64,000 bases of DNA. Source: RPQJ01 sp963777725 (lineage in GTDB: Bacteria > Pseudomonadota > Gammaproteobacteria > Steroidobacterales > Steroidobacteraceae). Shown here in pieces: positions 18,431 through 30,307 of this stretch. How positions within the stretch are numbered: position 1 is the stretch's first letter; every line of letters starts with the position of its first letter. The position numbers were made by a program, and so were the translations under genes. Location: contig CAVZRR010000020.1 in the NCBI GenBank assembly GCA_963777725.1, forward strand, positions 434,001 to 498,000. Reading direction: 5' to 3'. The notes under the pieces were generated by a model. The model did not search any database. It was not told the origin of the DNA and saw only the letters and a list, made by a program, of their open reading frames with translations.

Positions 18431-19276
18431 GCAACGTCGAATCGGGCGCACCAGACGGGAATATCGCGATCGTCAGGTGGTCGAATGCGCGTCCAACCCA
18501 GCCTCGCAGCGCTGTGCGACCGGTACGCACGGTCTCGGCCCAACGGGCCCGGTTCGCGGCGGCGGCCTGGCGTGGGGCGGGCGCGTGCGACAGGTGCCAG
18601 GCCAGCGCAGCGAAAACCAGTGTCTGCCGTCGGATACCCGTGTTCTCGAGTCGTGCGCAGAGTTCCTTGTCCTCGGAACCCCAGCCGATCATCGCCTCGT
18701 CGAAGCCGTTGACGGTCTCGAGATCCTCGCGCCAGAAGCCCTGGTTGCACGACTTGACGGCGATCACGCCGTTGGCGACGGTGCGCAGCGCGCGGGCGAG
18801 GGCGGGTACCCGCACCGCGTAACTGCGTCGTGTGATGCCGAGCCCCGCGCGCCGTCGGACCCGGCAGCGGCGCAGCCGGATCGAGCAGACCGGCGTGTCG
18901 CGCCTTCGTCGAGCTGGATCCGCACACCCTGGCTGTAGTAACCGCGACGCGCGAGGTCGATGTGGTCGGCGAGGAAGTGCGGATGCACGACCATGTCACC
19001 GTCGAGCAGCACCACGTATTCGCAGCGCGTCAGTGCGATCGCGACATTGCGGATGCGTCCGGCCCGGAAGCCCTCGTGCGGCTGCCAGGCGTGCCGCACC
19101 GGATAGGTCGCTGCCGCCGCGTGACGATCGACGACGGCCGCCGTCGTGGCTCCGGAGCCGTCGTCGGCGACGATCAATTCGTCCGGCGGACGCTGCTGGG
19201 ACGCGACGCCCGCGAGCACCCGAGCCAGCGCATCGGGTCGTTCATGCGTCGTGACGACCAGGCAGCAGCGTGTCAC
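18426..19276 (-). CDS. Family 2 glycosyltransferase, two +1 shifts
   Basis: The N-terminal part is a GT-A domain: CLVVTTHERPDAL, then ADDGSG and VVLLDGDMVVHPHF, which holds the D-x-D metal site. The C-terminal part (SCNQGFWREDLETVNGFDE, GWGSEDKELCARL) is the galactosyltransferase-type C-terminal domain. The frame moves by +1 twice, near 18905 (GAA, G, GCG) and near 18850 (CGC, G, GGG). Removing one base at each gives 282 residues with a smooth join (GLGITRRSYAVRVPALA). It transfers a sugar from a nucleotide sugar; the acceptor is unknown. Its GTG start overlaps the stop of the glutamate dehydrogenase gene. Confidence 0.75.
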
Positions 19277-22200
19277 CGCGGCGCGACGGCGAGCCGCCGC
19301 AACGCCTGCAGCGCAACCGACAGCGAGGCGAAGTCGGCCACCGCCGGCTGCGCGCGGATGTCCTCGACGATCCCGCGCGCGTGCGCGGCGGCGGCGGCCT
19401 GCTGCTCGCGCCAGGCCTGTACCGCCTTGGCCGGGTCACGCTCGCGGGTCTCGGCCAGCACGCGCTGGGCGAGCTCGCGGTGCGCGTCGTACATCGCCTC
19501 GCGCAGGCTGCCGCGCGCCACGGCCTGCCAGTGGCCCTGGATGTCGAGTTCCTCGATGCGGCTGCGCAGCCAGTCCAGGCCGAACTCGGCGCCGATGCCG
19601 AAGTAGGCGCGTGCAGCCGCTGCGACCGAGATCCGGTGCGCCTGGGCGAGCTCGACGATGTCCGGCGCGCACTGCAGGGCGGAGCAGGCGGCCACGTGAC
19701 GGGCGAGCGCCGGCGGGACGCCGGCTTCGCCGAGCGACGCAGCACGAGCGTCGAACGCCTGTCGCTCGAGGCCTTGCAGCCAGCTCGGCAGCGCGCCCGC
19801 GAGCTCGCGGATGCCGGGTCGCAAGCGGCCGACCTGCATCTCGATGCCGAGCGCGACGCGGTGCCGCTGCAGCAGCCAGTAGCTCACCTGCCGAATCAGC
19901 GACAGCGTGTCCTGCGCCATCGAGTACTGCACGGTCGCGGCCACCCGGGTGTCGAGGCTCTCGATGTCCTGCCACAGGTCGCGGACCTCGAACGCCTCGC
20001 GGGCGATCGTGTAGGCGCGGGCCACCGCGGCCGCGTCGGCGCCGGTATCCTGCTTGGTGCGCGCGACGAAGGTCGGGCCCATGCGGTTCACGATGCTGTT
20101 CGTCGTCGCCGTCGCGATGATCTCGCGCTTGAGGCGATGGTCGCCGAGCCGCTTCGCGTACGGCTGGCTGAGCCGGTCGGGGAAGTAGCGGTCGAGCTCC
20201 TGGCCGAGGTAGGGATCCTCCGGCACGTCGGATTGGATCAGCTGGTTGTTCAGCGCGATCTTCGAATAACTCAGGATCATTGCGATCTCGGGCCGCGTGA
20301 GGCCCTGCCCGAGGCGGTGCCGGTCCTCGATCTCCTCTGCACTCGGCAGGTGCTCGAGCGCGCGATCGAGCAGGCCCTCGAGCTCGAGCGAGCGGATGAA
20401 GTGCGCGTGCTCGCCCAGGCGCTCGGCGGCCGCGACCTCGCAGCAGGCTGATGGCCTGGCTCTGCAGGTAGTTGTCGCGCAGCACGAGTGCGGCGACGTC
20501 GTCCGTCATCCTGGCGAGCAGGCGGTTGCGGGCGGCGCCGCGTCAGCTTGTCGCGGCGCTCGACGACGTCGAGCAGGATCTTGATGTTGACCTCGTGGTC
20601 GGAGCAGTCCACGCCGCCGGAGTTGTCGACGAAGTCCGTGTTGATGCGGCCGCCGGACAGCGCGTACTCGATGCGGCCGAGCTGCGAGAGCCCGAGGTTG
20701 CCGCCTTCGCCCACGACCTTGCAGCGCAGTTCGCGCCCGTCGACGCGCACGCCGTCGTTGGTGCGATCGCCGATTGCGGAGTTCGCTTCGCGGGCCGCCT
20801 TGACGTAGGTGCCGATGCCGCCGTTCCAGAGCAGGTCCACCGGCAGCTTGAGGATCGCGCGGATGATCTCCTGAGGTGGCACCCGGCTCGAGTCGAGACC
20901 GAGCAGCGCGCGGGCTTGCGGGCTCAGCGCGATCTCCTTGGCATCGCGCGGAAACACGCCGCCGCCCTTCGAGATCAGGCGCGTGTCGTAGTCGGACCAC
21001 GAGGAGCGTGGCAGCGCGAACAGTCGCTCGCGCTCGCGGAAGCTGCGCGCGGCATCCGGATCGGGGTCGAGGAAGATGTGCTGGTGGTTGAACGCGGCCA
21101 CCAGGCGGATGTGGCGCGACAGCAGCATGCCGTTGCCGAACACGTCACCGGCCATGTCGCCGATGCCGGCCACCGTGAAGTCCTGCGACTGGGTGTCGAC
21201 GCCCATCTCGCGGAAATGCCGCTTGACGCACTCCCAGGCGCCCTTGGCCGTGATGCCCATCTTCTTGTGGTCGTAACCCGCCGAGCCGCCGGAGGCGAAC
21301 GCGTCGCCCAGCCAGAAGCCGTACTCGGCCGCCAGCGCGTTCGCCGTGTCGGAGAACGAGGCGGTGCCCTTGTCCGCGGCGACGACGAGGTAGGGATCGT
21401 CGGGATCGTGACGCACGAGGTCGGCGGGGGGCACGACCTTGCCCGCCTGCACGTTGTCGGTGAGGTCGAGCAGGCCGCGGATGAACAGGCGGTAGCACTC
21501 GGTGCCTTCGCGCAGCACTTCCTCGCGGCTGCCGGAGGGGGGCCGCTTCGGCACGAAGCCACCCTTGGCGCCGACCGGCACGATCAGCGTGTTCTTGACG
21601 TTCTGCGCCTTCATGAGCCCGAGAATTTCCGTGCGGAAGTCCTCGCGCCGGTCGGACCAGCGCAGGCCGCCGCGCGCGACCTTGCCCATCCGCAGGTGCA
21701 CGCCCTCGACGCGCGGCGAGTAGACCCAGATCTCGAACAGCGGGCGCGGCTTCGGCAGTCCCGGCACTTTCTTCGGGTCGAGCTTCAGCGACAGGTAGGC
21801 CTTGTGGTCGCCCGCCGCGTCGCGCTGGAAGTGATTGGTGCGCAGCGCCGTCGCAATCACGGCGCGGAACGCGCGCAGGATACGGTCGTCGTCGGGGCTG
21901 CGGACCTGCTCCAGCGCTTCGTCGATGTCTTTCGCCAGCGAGGCCTGCTGTGAAGCGCGGGTCTTCTCCGGCAGGCGCGGGTCGAAACGCGCCTCGAACA
22001 ACCAGGCCAGTCGCGCGGCGAGATCCGGATGGCGGGTGAGCACCGACTCCATGTAGCGCTGGCTGAACGGCAGGCCCGTCTGCAGCAGGTAGCGGCACAC
22101 GGCGCGCAACACGAGCGCCTGGCGCCAGTCGAGCCCGGCGGCGAGCACCAGCCGGTTGAAGCCATCGCTTTCGGCGCGGCCGTTCCAGACGGCGAAGAAG

Positions 22201-24098
22201 GCCTCCTCGAAGCGCGCGCCCGCCTGGTCCGGATCGAGCTGGCGACCGCCCGCGTGCGTGACCTCGAGGTCCTGGATCCAGAGTTCGGTGCCGTCGCCGT
22301 TGAGGATCCGGTACGGCCGCTCGTTGCGGATGCGCAGGTCGAAATTCTCGAGCAGCGGCAACATGTCGGACATCGCGATCGGCTGCCCGCGCCGGAACAG
22401 GCGCAGGTGCAACGCGTCCGAACCCACGCCGCCGCGGCTCAGTGCGAGCCCGAGCGCGTCCGGGCCCGGGCCCAGGTCGGACAGTTCGAGCAGGTCGGGA
22501 ATCGCGGCCGCGGCGGGCACGTCTTCCTGGTACGAGACCGGGAACGCGCCGGCGAACAGCCGCGCAAACTCGTCGGCCTGGTCCTGCGGCAGGCGCGCCT
22601 GCAGTTCCTCGCGGAGCCGGTCCTCCCAGGTGCGCAGCGTCTCGGCAATGCGCTGCTCGATGCGCTCGATGTCGGCCGTGATGTCCCGGTCCGGGTCCGT
22701 GCGAACCAGCATGTGCAGCCGCGCCAGTGCCGACTCGGAGATCTGGATCTGCGACTCGAGCGCATCGCCAGTGAGCTCCTCCATCAGGATCCGCTCGATG
22801 CGCTCGCGAGCCTGCGTGTTGTAGCGGTCGCGCGGCACGTACAGCAGGCACGAGAAAAACCGCCGGTAGGGATCGCGCCGCAGCAGCAGGCGGACGCGCC
22901 GGCGCTCGTACAGGTTCACGATGCCGCGGAACGAGCGCACCAGCTCGGCGATGCTGGCCTGGAACAGCTCGTCCCGGGGGTGGCTCTCGAGCACGTGCAT
23001 CAGTGCCTTGCCGTCGTGGCTCACCGGCGAGATGCCGAAGTGGTCGATGACGCGCTGCACCTTGTGGCGCAGCAGCGGAATTTCGCGTGGGCTCGCGCTG
23101 TAGGTGGCGGACGTGAACAGGCCGATGAAGCGGCGCTCGCCCGTGACCCGGCCGCGCGCGTCGAACGTCTTCACGCCGACGTAGTCGAGATAGGTGGCGC
23201 GATGAATCGTCGAAACGGAATTGGCCTTGGTCACGACGAGCGCGACCGCCTCGCGGGCCTTGCGACGGACCTCGCCTCGCAGCAGCGTCGGCTGCGCGCG
23301 CGGCCGGCCGGCGCCGGTGCGCAGCAGGCCAAGCCCGGACTTCGCGACGGGCACCAGTCGGTCCACGGAGGGGCCGCGCTCGAGCCGGTACTCGCGGTAG
23401 CCGAGGAACGTGAAGTGGTTGTCCGCGAGCCAGTCGAGGAATGCGCTGGCCTCCTGTGTTTCGGCCCGCGACAGGCCCGGCACCTTGCGCGTCACGGCGA
23501 CTGCGAGATCGCGGGCCTGCTGCAGCATGGCCGGCCAGTCTTCGACGGCGACACGCACGTCACCGAGCGCGGCCTCGATGCGCGACCGGACGTGCTCGAG
23601 CTGGGCCGGGTCGGACGTCCGATCGACCTCGATGTGCTGCCAGGATTCGGCGAGTCCGTCGCCCTCGGTGGCAATGGACTCGATCCGGCCGGCACGGTCG
23701 CGCCGCACTGCGAAAACCGGGTGCACCATCGTGTGGATCGACAAGCCGCAGTTCAGCAGCACGATCGCCAGTGAGTCGACCAGGAAGGGCATGTCGTCCG
23801 TGACGACTTCGACGACGGTGCGGCTCGACGACCAGCCGTCTTTCTCGACGGTCGGATTGAACACGCGCACCAGGGCTCGACCCGCGCGTCGCACGGCGCC
23901 AAATTCGCGATGCGAGGCGGCGGCCGCGGCCAGCGATGCGGCTTCGCTCGTCCGCAGGTCGGTCTCGTCGACACCGCGGTAGTACGACTGCACGAACTCC
24001 GGCAGCGAGCCCGGGAGCTTGCGGGCCCGTCGGGAGCGCGCCTGTGCGGCGATCGAATCGATCAGGTGCTTGCGTGCAGCCGGAATGGTGCCTGGCAT
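19273..24098 (-). CDS. Large NAD-specific glutamate dehydrogenase, two +1 shifts
   Basis: This is a roughly 1607-residue NAD-GDH of the large (about 180 kDa) class, which deaminates glutamate to 2-oxoglutarate. The N-terminal regulatory region shows ACT-like parts (VVTDDMPFLVDSL). The catalytic core has PVGAKGGFVPK, ADKGTASFSDTAN, SGGSAGYDHKKMGITAKGA and FNHQHIFLDPDPD. The frame moves by +1 near 20538 (CGC, C, CGC) and near 20443 (CTG, extra base, GAG). Removing the extra bases joins RNRLLARMTDDV and LLEVAAAERLGEHAHF, restoring the whole C-terminal domain. The start is the ATG at 24096-24098. Confidence 0.88.
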
Positions 24099-24137
24099 CT
24101 CGTGGTTCCTTGGGGACGGTGTCCGCTTGGCGCGGAA

Positions 24138-24653
24138 TTATAGGCCAGCGCCGCGCCGCGCCGTTCGCGGCGGGCTCGAGCGAGATTGCTGCAATGCACC
24201 CGCGAGCGCCTCAGCCCGCTTCGTGAGCGTGTCGAGCGCGCGGTCGAGTGCGGCGCGCTCGGCGTGATCCATGCCGTCGAGCAGGTCGCGCTCGAAACGC
24301 AGCGCGAGCGGTGCGACCTCGCGATACACGGCCGCGCCCGCGCGCGAGACCGACAGGACGGACCTCCGGCGATCGTTCCGCGCGACCGCCCGGCGCAGGC
24401 GGCCGGCCCGCAACAGGCGCGTCACCGCGCGGCTGACCGCCACCGCATCCATCCGTGTCAACTCGGCCACCTCGGCGGCCGAAAGGCCAGGGTGGCGAGT
24501 CAACACGGCGATCACGCGCCACTCCGGGATGCTGAGGCCGAATCGCCGCCGGTAGGCATCCGCGATCGCGCTGCTGACGACGTTGGTCAGCACCGAGAGT
24601 CGGTACGGCAGGAATCGCTCGAGTTCGATCGAATCGGGTTCGTCAGGCTTCAC
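24138..24653 (-). CDS. MarR-family transcriptional regulator
   Basis: This 171-residue protein has a winged helix: SIPEWRVIAVLTRHPGLSAA, then MDAVAVSRAVTRLLRAGRL and the wing RRSVLSVSRAG. C-terminal dimer helices follow. The start is chosen as the GTG at 24651-24653 (VKPDEPDSIELERF), since upstream sequence in this frame belongs to the neighbouring gene's shadow. MarR proteins are usually repressors that release DNA on binding small phenolic or other ligands. The target is unknown. The adjacent genes are NAD-GDH (downstream, 39-base gap) and zapE. Confidence 0.85.
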   Translation of the reverse strand: MKPDEPDSIELERFLPYRLSVLTNVVSSAIADAYRRRFGLSIPEWRVIAVLTRHPGLSAAEVAELTRMDAVAVSRAVTRLLRAGRLRRAVARNDRRRSVLSVSRAGAAVYREVAPLALRFERDLLDGMDHAERAALDRALDTLTKRAEALAGALQQSRSSPPRTARRGAGL

Positions 24654-24733
24654 GCGCGGGCACCGGCGGCGGCGACGCTTGCAAGTGTAACGATTGCGCT
24701 GCGCGATGCCAGCACCGTGCGAGGATCCGGACG

Positions 24734-25842
24734 TCAAGGCCGATGCGGGCGGGCCAGGTACTCGCGCGTCTGCATCTCGGCCAGCCGGCTCCGGGTGCGC
24801 TCGAACTCGAATGCGAGGCGCTCGCCGCGGTACAGCTGCTCGGGCGGAGCGTCGGCCGACACGACCAGCTTGACGCTGCGGTCGTAGAACTCGTCGACCA
24901 GCGCGATGAAGCGCCGGGCCGGGTCGTCCATGCTCGCGTCGAACACCGGCACGCGGGAGACCAGCACCGTGTGGAAGTCGCGCGCAATCTCGACGTAGTC
25001 GGCCGTGCCGCGCGGCCCGGCGCAGAGGGCGTCGAATTCGAACCAGATCACGTCGGAGGCAGCGGCTGCGGACCGGAATCGGCCGCCCCTCGACTTCGAG
25101 CGATCCGCCAGGCTCGCCCGCGGCACCGGCGATCTCCGCGAAGCGCAGCGCCAGCGAGTCGTCGACGAACGGGTCGGCGGCGTCGAGGTAGAGCGGGGCC
25201 TTCTCGAGCTGGCGCAGCCGGTAGTCGAGGCCCGCATCCACGTTCACGGTCTCGGTGCAACGCTCGATCAGCGCGATCGCCGGCAGGAAGCGGCTCCGTT
25301 GCAGCCCGTCGCGGTACAACTCGGACGGCGGCGCGTTCGAGGTGAACACGAGCGTCACGCCGCGCTCGACGAGGGCGGCGAACAGCCCCGAGAGCAGCAT
25401 CGCGTCGGCGATGTCGCTGACGAACAGCTCGTCGAGGCATAGCACGCGCACGTCGCGGGCGATCTCCGCGGCGACCTGCTCGAGCGGGCTCTCGACGTCG
25501 CGCAACTGGCGCAGGCGGCCATGCACGTCCTTCATGAACCGGTGGAAGTGATCGCGCCGGGACGGCACCTCGAGGTGGGCGCGAAACAGGTCCATCAGGA
25601 ACGTCTTGCCGCGACCGACCCCGCCCCAGAGGTAGATGCCGCGCACGACTGCGGGCCTCGGCGCGCTCCAGCGACGCGTGAGGCGCCCGAACCAGCCGGA
25701 CTGCTGCGCGTGGGCCTGCGCGAGGCGCGACACGCAGGTCGTCGAGACGCGCGACGGCCTGCAGCTGGGACGCATCGGCCTGGTAGCCGTGCCGCCGCAG
25801 CGACTCCTGATACGCCTGCTGCAGGGTGCCTCGGGCGCTCAT
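24734..25842 (-). CDS. zapE: ZapE (AFG1-like) cell-division ATPase, two +1 shifts
   Basis: This is an AFG1/ZapE P-loop ATPase. Visible parts are GIYLWGGVGRGKTFLMDLF (Walker A), CLDELFVSDIADAM (Walker B), FTSNAPPSELYRDGLQR, and the C-terminal VDEFYDRSVKLVVSADAPP and YRGERLAFEFERTRSRL. In Escherichia coli ZapE affects the Z ring under stress. The start is the ATG at 25840-25842 (MSARGTLQQAYQ). Extra bases near 25740 (CGT, G, TCG) and 25065 (AGC, C, GCT) shift the frame. Correcting both gives about 368 residues, the normal length. Confidence 0.88.
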
Positions 25843-25859
25843 GGCGATCGGCTGCGCAC

Positions 25860-27817
25860 TCAGCTCGCGAGTTCGGGGCGGTCGCGGAAGTGCTCGAGCG
25901 CGGCCGGGTTCGCGAGCGCGTCGGTGTTGCGGACCGGCCGGCCGTGGATCACGTTGCGGACGGCCAGCTCGACGATCTTGCCGCTGATCGTGCGCGGGAT
26001 GTCCGGCACCGCGACGATGCGGGCCGGCACGTGCCGCGGCGTCGTGTTGGCGCGAATCACGTCGCGAATCCGCTTCTCGAGTGCCGCGTCGAGTTGCGCG
26101 CCCGGACGCAGCCGCACGAACAGCACGACCCGCACGTCGTTCTCCCAGTCCTGCCCGACGGCGAGGCTCTCGAGGATTTCCTCGAGTTTCTCGACCTGCC
26201 GGTAGATCTCGGCCGTGCCGATGCGCACGCCGCCCGGGTTCAGCACCGCGTCGGAGCGGCCGAGGATCACGATTCCGCCGTGCTCGGTGACGAGCGCGTA
26301 GTCGCCGTGGCACCAGACGTTCGCGAAGCGCTCGAAATACGCGGAACGGTACTTCGCGCCGTCCGGGTCGCCCCAGAAGCCGATCGGCATGGACGGGAAG
26401 GGCGCGCTGCAGACCAGTTCGCCCTGCTGGCCGCGCACCGGCCGGCCCTCGTCGTCGAAGACCTCGGTCTTCATGCCGAGCCCGGGTGACTGGATCTCGC
26501 CGCGATGGACGGGCAGCCACGGGTTGCCGAGGCAGAAGCACGAGATGATGTCGGTGCCGCCCGAGATCGAGGCCAGGTGCAGGTCGCCCTTGATCGCGCG
26601 GTAGACGTAGTCGAACTGCTCCGGCGCGAGCGGCGATCCGGTGGACAGCACGGTGCGCAGCGCGCCTAGATCGAAATCGCGGCCGGGTGCGCCGCCGTCC
26701 TTCTCGAGGGCCGACAGGTACTTCGGGCTGGTACCGAACGCCGTGATCCGCTCGCGTTCTGCCATGCGCCACAGCACGTCGCGGTCCGGTGCGAACGGCG
26801 AGCCCTCGTAGAGGACCAGCGGTGCAGCCCGTGGCGAGTCCGCTGACGAGCCAGTTCCACATCATCCAGCCGCAGGTCGTGAAGAAGAACAACCGGTCGT
26901 CGGGCGTCAGGTCGGTGTGCAGCAGGTGCTCCTTGCGATGCTGCAGCAGCGTGCCGCCCACGCCGTGCACGATGCACTTCGGCACGCCGGTCGTGCCCGA
27001 GGAATACATCACGTACAGCGGCGCGTCGAACGGCACGCGAGTGAACTCCAGCGCAGCGCCCGCGCGGCCGAACTCGCCAAAGGCCACGGCGCCGCGCAAT
27101 GCGCCGAGATCGGGTGCAGTGGCGACGTAAGGGATGACGACGACGCGTTCGACGGACGGCAGTCGCTCCAGCGCGCCACGCACGGGCCCCAGCGAGTCGA
27201 TGGTCTTGCCGTTGTAGAAGTAACCGTCCGCCGTGAACAGCACGCGCGGCGCGACCTGGCCGAACCGGTCGAGCACGCCGTTGATACCGAAGTCGGGCGA
27301 GCAGGAGGTCCACACGGCGCCGAGGCTCGTCGCGGCGAGCATCGCCACGACGGACTCCGGCAGGTTCGGCAGGAAACCGGCCACGCGGTCGCCCGGTCCG
27401 ATGCCGAGTTCGCGCAGTCCGGCTGGCGATCCGGGCCACCTCGCCGCGCAGTTCGCGGTAGCTCAGCTCGCGCCGTGCGCCGCGCTCGTTGCAGAACACG
27501 AGCGCGACGTGGTCGTCGGCGCGCGCCAGCAGGTTCTCGGCGAAATTGAGTTCAGTGTCCTCGAACCACACCGCGCCCGGCATGCGATCGCGGTGCTGCA
27601 GCACCGGCGCACGACCGGGCTTGCGGATGACTCCGGCGAACTCGGTGAGCGCCGTCCAGAAGGCCTCGCGCTCGTCGACCGACCAGCGCCACAGCGACTC
27701 GTAGTCGCCTCGAGGCGCGCCGTGGTGGTCGCGCGCAAAGGCGGCGAAGCGCGTCAGGTTCGAGGCGGCGACGCGTCCGGCCGGCGGGGTCCAGATCGGC
27801 TCGGTCACGCGCGGCAC
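25860..27817 (-). CDS. Acetoacetyl-CoA synthetase, two +1 shifts
   Basis: This is an acyl-adenylate-forming enzyme of the acetoacetyl-CoA synthetase group, about 651 residues when corrected. It has the N-terminal WFEDTELNFAENLL, the P-loop YSSGTTGVPKCIVHG, FFTTCGWMMWNW, SGGTDIISCF and the C-terminal IPRTISGKIVELAVRN with its catalytic lysine. It joins acetoacetate to CoA with ATP. Extra bases near 27425 (GCC, A, GCC) and 26820 (ACC, G, CTG) shift the frame; their removal restores IAAGLRELGIGPGDRVA and LVLYEGSPFAPDRD. The GTG start is 3 bases after the ETF-quinone oxidoreductase stop, so the genes form one operon. Confidence 0.88.
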
Positions 27818-27820
27818 CGG

Positions 27821-29443
27821 CTACATGCTCTGGTAGTTCGGTCCGGAGCCGCCTTCGGGCGTGGTCCAGGTGATGATCTCGTAGGGATCCTTGATGTCGC
27901 AGGCCTTGCAGTGCACGCAGTTCGACGCGTTGATCTGCAGGCGCCTGCCGCCCGCGCCGTCGTCGACCATCTCGTAGACGTGGGCCGGGCAGAAATGCTG
28001 GCAGGGGTTGCCGTATTCCTGCGCGCAGCGCGTGGCGCAGATGTTCGGGTCGGCCACCTTGAGGTGCACGGGCTGTGATTCCTCGTGCGTGTTGCCCGCG
28101 AAGAACACGGCGCTGACGCGATCGCGCGGCTTCAGGCTGCGCTCGCCCCAGCCGCGGTCCGGCGACGCGATCTGGTCGAGCTTGAGCAGCGCCGAGTGGT
28201 CGGCGTGATTCGCGAGCGTCCAGGGCGAATGGCCCGCCGTCAGTGTCTCGAGCGCGCCGTTCGCGATGCCGAGCCACATGCCGTGCTTGAACCCGGGGCG
28301 CACGTTGCGCACCTTGTAGAGTTCCAGCCCGCCCGGCGACGTGCGCCAGCGCGAGTCGAATCCCGCCGTCGCTGCCGATTCGAGCACGTGCTCGGCCGCG
28401 AGGCGGCCCGAGCGCACGGCCTGGTGCACGCCCTTGATCTTGGGCACGTTCAACGTGCCGCCGGCATCGCCGACCAGGATCGCGCCGGGCATCTCGAGCG
28501 TCGGCATCGATTGCCAGCCGCCCTCGACGATCGTGCGCGCGCCGTAAGCGAGCACTTCGCCACCGTCGAGCAGCGACTTGAGACTCGGGTGATTCTTGAA
28601 CTGCTGGAAGGCCTCGAACGGCTGGAAGCGCGGGTCGGCATAGTCGAGGCCGACGACGAACCCGACGTACACGCGGTCCTGGTCGAGGTGGTACAGGAAG
28701 CTGCCGCCGTAGGTCGCCTGGTCCATCGGCCAGCCGACCGTGTGCTGGATCATGCCGGGCTCGACGCGCCCCGGGGGCAACTGCCACAGCTCCTTGAAGC
28801 CGAGCCCGTAGGTCTGCGGCGACTTGCCGGCATCGAGCCGGAAGCGCTTGATCAGGATCTTCGCGACGCTGCCACGGCAGCCCTCGGCGACGATCGTGGT
28901 CCTGGCACGGATCTCGGGGCCCGGTGCGAAGTTCGGTCCAGGTGCGCCGTCCTTGTCGAGCCCCATGTCGCCGATGCGCACGCCGGCCACGGCACCCTGG
29001 TCGTCGAACAGCGGTGCCGCTGCCGCAAAGCCCGCGAACACGTCGCAACCGACGGCTTCGGCCTGCGCGCCGAGGTAGGCGACCAGGTTGCCGAGCGAGA
29101 CGATGAAGTTGCCGTGATTGTTCATCTGCGGCGGCGTCGGCAGCTTGTAGCGCCTGGTGCGCGTCAGGAACGCGAACTCGTCGCGGCCCGCGGGCACGCG
29201 GATGCCCTTGTATTCGTCACGCCACGCCGGCAGCAGTTCGTCGAGCGGGCCGGGCTCGATCACGGCGCCCGACAGCGCGTGCGCGCCGACCGCCGTCGCT
29301 TTCTCGAGCACGCAGACGTTGAGTTCGGGCTGCAGCTGCTTGAGCCGGATCGCGCAGGCGAGTCCCGCCGGGCCGGCCCCGACGACGACCACGTCGTACT
29401 CCATCACGTCGCGTTCGATGTTTTCGAGTGCCGGATCAGCCAT
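27821..29443 (-). CDS. Electron transfer flavoprotein-ubiquinone oxidoreductase
   Basis: This is a 540-residue ETF-QO. The N-terminal FAD motif is VVVVGAGPAGLACAIRL. The middle of the protein has the quinone-binding and membrane-surface domain. The C-terminal ferredoxin domain has the four [4Fe-4S] cysteines (HFCPAHVYE and SNCVHCKACD). It passes electrons from acyl-CoA dehydrogenases, via ETF, to the quinone pool. The ATG at 29441-29443 is preferred because GGGG sits 7 bases before it; the in-frame ATG 6 bases upstream is too close. Its place with acyl-CoA genes fits this role. Confidence 0.95.
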   Translation of the reverse strand: MADPALENIERDVMEYDVVVVGAGPAGLACAIRLKQLQPELNVCVLEKATAVGAHALSGAVIEPGPLDELLPAWRDEYKGIRVPAGRDEFAFLTRTRRYKLPTPPQMNNHGNFIVSLGNLVAYLGAQAEAVGCDVFAGFAAAAPLFDDQGAVAGVRIGDMGLDKDGAPGPNFAPGPEIRARTTIVAEGCRGSVAKILIKRFRLDAGKSPQTYGLGFKELWQLPPGRVEPGMIQHTVGWPMDQATYGGSFLYHLDQDRVYVGFVVGLDYADPRFQPFEAFQQFKNHPSLKSLLDGGEVLAYGARTIVEGGWQSMPTLEMPGAILVGDAGGTLNVPKIKGVHQAVRSGRLAAEHVLESAATAGFDSRWRTSPGGLELYKVRNVRPGFKHGMWLGIANGALETLTAGHSPWTLANHADHSALLKLDQIASPDRGWGERSLKPRDRVSAVFFAGNTHEESQPVHLKVADPNICATRCAQEYGNPCQHFCPAHVYEMVDDGAGGRRLQINASNCVHCKACDIKDPYEIITWTTPEGGSGPNYQSM

Positions 29444-29536
29444 ATGCATACCCCGATGACGTCTGTGTGGGTCGCCCGTGCCGGCTTCCCTGCATGATCG
29501 CGTATCTTAGCCCGGCGGGTCCGCCGTAGTCCGCGC

Positions 29537-30305
29537 TCAGCGCGGCGCCATCCGGATCGCGCCGTCGAGTCGCACCGTCTCGCCATTCAGCATCGGATTC
29601 TCGACGATCTGCCGCACCAGCGCAGCGTACTCGGCGGGCCGACCCAGTCGCGGCGGGAACGGCACCTGCTTGCCGAGCGATTCCTGCGCCTCGACGGGCA
29701 GGGCGGCCATCATCGGCGTCATGAAGAGTCCCGGCGCGATGGTCACGACCCGGATGCCGAAAGCCGCGAGCTCGCGGGCCATCGGCAGCGTCATGCCGAC
29801 CACGCCGCCTTTCGATGCGGCATAGGCCACCTGGCCGACCTGGCCGTCGAACGCGGCGACCGACGCCGTCATCACGATCGCGCCGCGCTCGCCCTCGGCG
29901 TTCGGCGCGTTCTTCTGCATCGCGGCCGCGGCCGCCTTGCAGACGAGCAGCGTGCCGACGAGGTTGATCTCGATGACCTTGCGAAAGAAGTCGCCGGGCA
30001 TCGGCCCGTCCTTGCCGACCAGGCGCTTCGGCCAGCCGACGCCGGCGCAGTTCACGGCCAGGTTGATGCCGCTCCATCGTCGCCGTGGCGCTCGCCACCG
30101 CGGCGTCGACCGCGGCCTCCGACGTCACGTCGGTTGCGACGAAGGTGGCCTGGTGACCGAGCTTCGCGGCCGTCGCATTGCCGGCGTCGGCATTGACGTC
30201 GAGCAGCACGACGCGGCCGCCCGCCGCGACGATGCACTCGGCAACGGCTTGCCCGAGCCCGGAGGCACCACCGGTGATGATCGCGCGCGTGTCCTGGATC
30301 TGCAT
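29537..30305 (-). CDS. SDR, 3-hydroxyacyl-CoA dehydrogenase type II-like, one +1 shift
   Basis: This is an SDR starting MQIQDTRAIITGG with the TGGASGLGQAVAE nucleotide motif. Catalytic residues are in VMTASVAAFDG and YAASKGGV, and the end is LNGETVRLDGAIRM, typical of 2-methyl-3-hydroxyacyl-CoA (HSD10-like) dehydrogenases. An extra base near 30070 (GAG, C, GGC) breaks the frame. Correcting it joins ATME to GINLAVNCAGVGWP and gives 255 residues. HSD10 relatives act in isoleucine and branched-chain fatty-acid breakdown, which suits the neighbouring thiolase and icmF genes. Confidence 0.83.
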
Positions 30306-30307
30306 GG